Shown here piece by piece: positions 63,050 through 64,000 of a stretch of 64,000 nt of DNA. The translations under genes were made by a program, and so were the position numbers. This DNA is from an uncultured Planctomycetaceae bacterium (GTDB taxonomy: Bacteria > Planctomycetota > Planctomycetia > Pirellulales > Pirellulaceae): positions 1 through 64,000 of the forward strand of contig CALMEE010000040.1 of assembly GCA_937862885.1 (NCBI GenBank). Reading direction: 5' to 3'. Numbering within the stretch: position 1 is the stretch's first letter; every line of letters starts with the position of its first letter. Below the pieces are notes generated by a model. The model ran no database searches. It saw only the letters and a program-made list of their open reading frames with translations, and had not been told where the DNA came from.

Positions 63050-64000
63050 TTATTCCACAGAACTAGGTAATACGTTGAATTCGTAGAATGCAAATGCGAA
63101 ATGAACAGCCAAAACATATAAAGTCGTCCACAAGATCGTCGCGGTGACACTTTGACTCACATCGATACTAGAAAATTTTGGTTGCCGCCCTTGGAAATAG
63201 GAAATCACGCCGATTCCCAACCCACAACACACCAACTTCGCCAAAAGCCATCCGGTGCCAAAATAAAACGTGCCGCCTATCACGTGAAGCGAATAATGGA
63301 AATTTTGGTTCCAGAAATCGGGAGTATGTCCTGGTTGCGAAAAGGTAAACGTGAACAAGCTCGTGTAGCGCGCGGCCCAAAATGCGATCATGTTCAGCAA
63401 CGGGGTTCCGATTACAAACGAAATCATGATCGGTGTTAACAAATAAGCGCGGGGACTGACATTGATCGTTTGCAGCGCATCGATTTGTTGGCCGTATTGC
63501 TTCGAGCCGATGTCGGCCGTAATGGCGGCCCCGCTGCGCGCCGCAATCATGACGGTGGCTAATACCGGGATAAAGATCCGGTAAAGCGAAAAGCCCATCG
63601 CCGATAATAATTCCTCAATCAATAGCGGTTGAGTGTAGCCGGCAAACGGTAGGAATCGAAACACAAAATACGTTGTAACGAAACCGATAATCAAGCCCGA
63701 TAACGCCATGTAGATCCAAGCGGTTGGACCGGCCACGAGCCGTGCATAATGCATCAGATATGTCAGGCCCCATTTTTGGCTGCGCCAAGTCGGCACGAGG
63801 CTTACCAGCCCAATCAACATCGCTTCGCACAATTTTGACGTGTGAGGTAACACACGATGGAGATTGGCGAGCCAACGCCAGCCTCCGGTATCATCGGCAA
63901 TGCGTTCCTCGTTTACATGCACCGATCGCGACATGGGCTCCAACATTTCGCCAATCGTTTGCCATTGCTCTTTAGGAATTTCTCGTAACGATGCGTCCGT
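63050..64000 (-). CDS. MlaE-type ABC transporter permease (5' end beyond the window)
   Basis: At least 317 codons to the right edge. The in-frame ATG at 63946 gives 298 residues, but the frame is open for 18 more codons to the edge (DASLREIPKEQWQ...), so the true start may be outside. The permease region has five to six membrane helices and the MlaE hallmark MIAARSGAAITADIGSKQYGQQIDALQTI with the helix-loop EQ-type motif. MlaE is the inner-membrane subunit for phospholipid transport between inner and outer membrane. Neighbouring MlaD or MlaF genes are not in this window. Confidence 0.88.
   Translation of the reverse strand, partial: TDASLREIPKEQWQTIGEMLEPMSRSVHVNEERIADDTGGWRWLANLHRVLPHTSKLCEAMLIGLVSLVPTWRSQKWGLTYLMHYARLVAGPTAWIYMALSGLIIGFVTTYFVFRFLPFAGYTQPLLIEELLSAMGFSLYRIFIPVLATVMIAARSGAAITADIGSKQYGQQIDALQTINVSPRAYLLTPIMISFVIGTPLLNMIAFWAARYTSLFTFTFSQPGHTPDFWNQNFHYSLHVIGGTFYFGTGWLLAKLVCCGLGIGVISYFQGRQPKFSSIDVSQSVTATILWTTLYVLAVHFAFAFYEFNVLPSSVE

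Overview
The window looks like chromosomal DNA of a flagellated, Gram-negative-type planctomycete, most likely of the Pirellulales/Rhodopirellula kind. This is inferred from gene content and was not tested by any search. The pointers are: mostly single genes or short operons separated by gaps of several hundred bases, weak or absent Shine-Dalgarno sites at many starts, a MoxR/DUF58/BatA/VWA cluster, an Asp-rich PQQ-propeller protein, a CX4CH secreted protein, MJ0042-type zinc ribbon and PPC-domain proteins, and an Nqr complex. I see no rRNA, tRNA, CRISPR array, insertion sequence or prophage. The only incomplete gene is the MlaE-type permease cut by the right edge.

Layout. 0-11 kb: a sugar-phosphate isomerase/epimerase-like protein, a BON-domain protein, a secreted PQQ-like beta-propeller protein with an Asp/Gly/NPF tail, a 1400-residue protein of unknown function convergent with a zinc-ribbon membrane protein, and a secreted CX4CH protein. 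11-13 kb: flhA, the flagellar export gate, with a GTG start. 13.7-20.6 kb: a MoxR ATPase, DUF58, BatA-like and large VWA membrane protein operon, followed by selA. 22-23.1 kb: a 1 kb non-coding gap with a GAGTNN hexamer repeat and a long inverted repeat. 23.1-30.7 kb: the sodium-pumping NADH:quinone oxidoreductase operon nqrABCDEF, ending in an ApbE flavin transferase whose C-terminus looks like a fused NqrM iron-delivery factor.

30.7-42.1 kb is a flagellar island. On the minus strand are fliC (with a clear intrinsic terminator), fliD, fliS and an HDOD-GGDEF diguanylate cyclase, plus a small FlgM-like gene. On the plus strand are a membrane-anchored TPR protein with a possible secretin-N (STN)-like segment, a secreted TPR protein, a coiled-coil FlgN/FliT-like protein and a sigma-54 activator without a sensory domain. 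The plus-strand set is the best candidate in the window for a poorly described system.

42-64 kb is mixed housekeeping and envelope content: OsmC-like protein, PPC-domain secreted protein, DEDD exonuclease, KorA/KorB 2-oxoacid:ferredoxin oxidoreductase, Ndk, secreted FKBP isomerase, a DUF6265-like/AHSA1 fusion, an O-antigen ligase-like protein, an M14 peptidase, a tRNA-dihydrouridine synthase, a single-domain response regulator, LemA plus M48 protease (separated by a perfect 11-bp hairpin), a NUDIX hydrolase and an MlaE-type permease.

Functional links visible in the window: Nqr builds a sodium motive force and is matured by the ApbE-NqrM protein encoded with it. FlhA, FliC, FliD and FliS are parts of one flagellar export and filament system, and the cyclase and sigma-54 activator beside them suggest c-di-GMP and RpoN control of motility.
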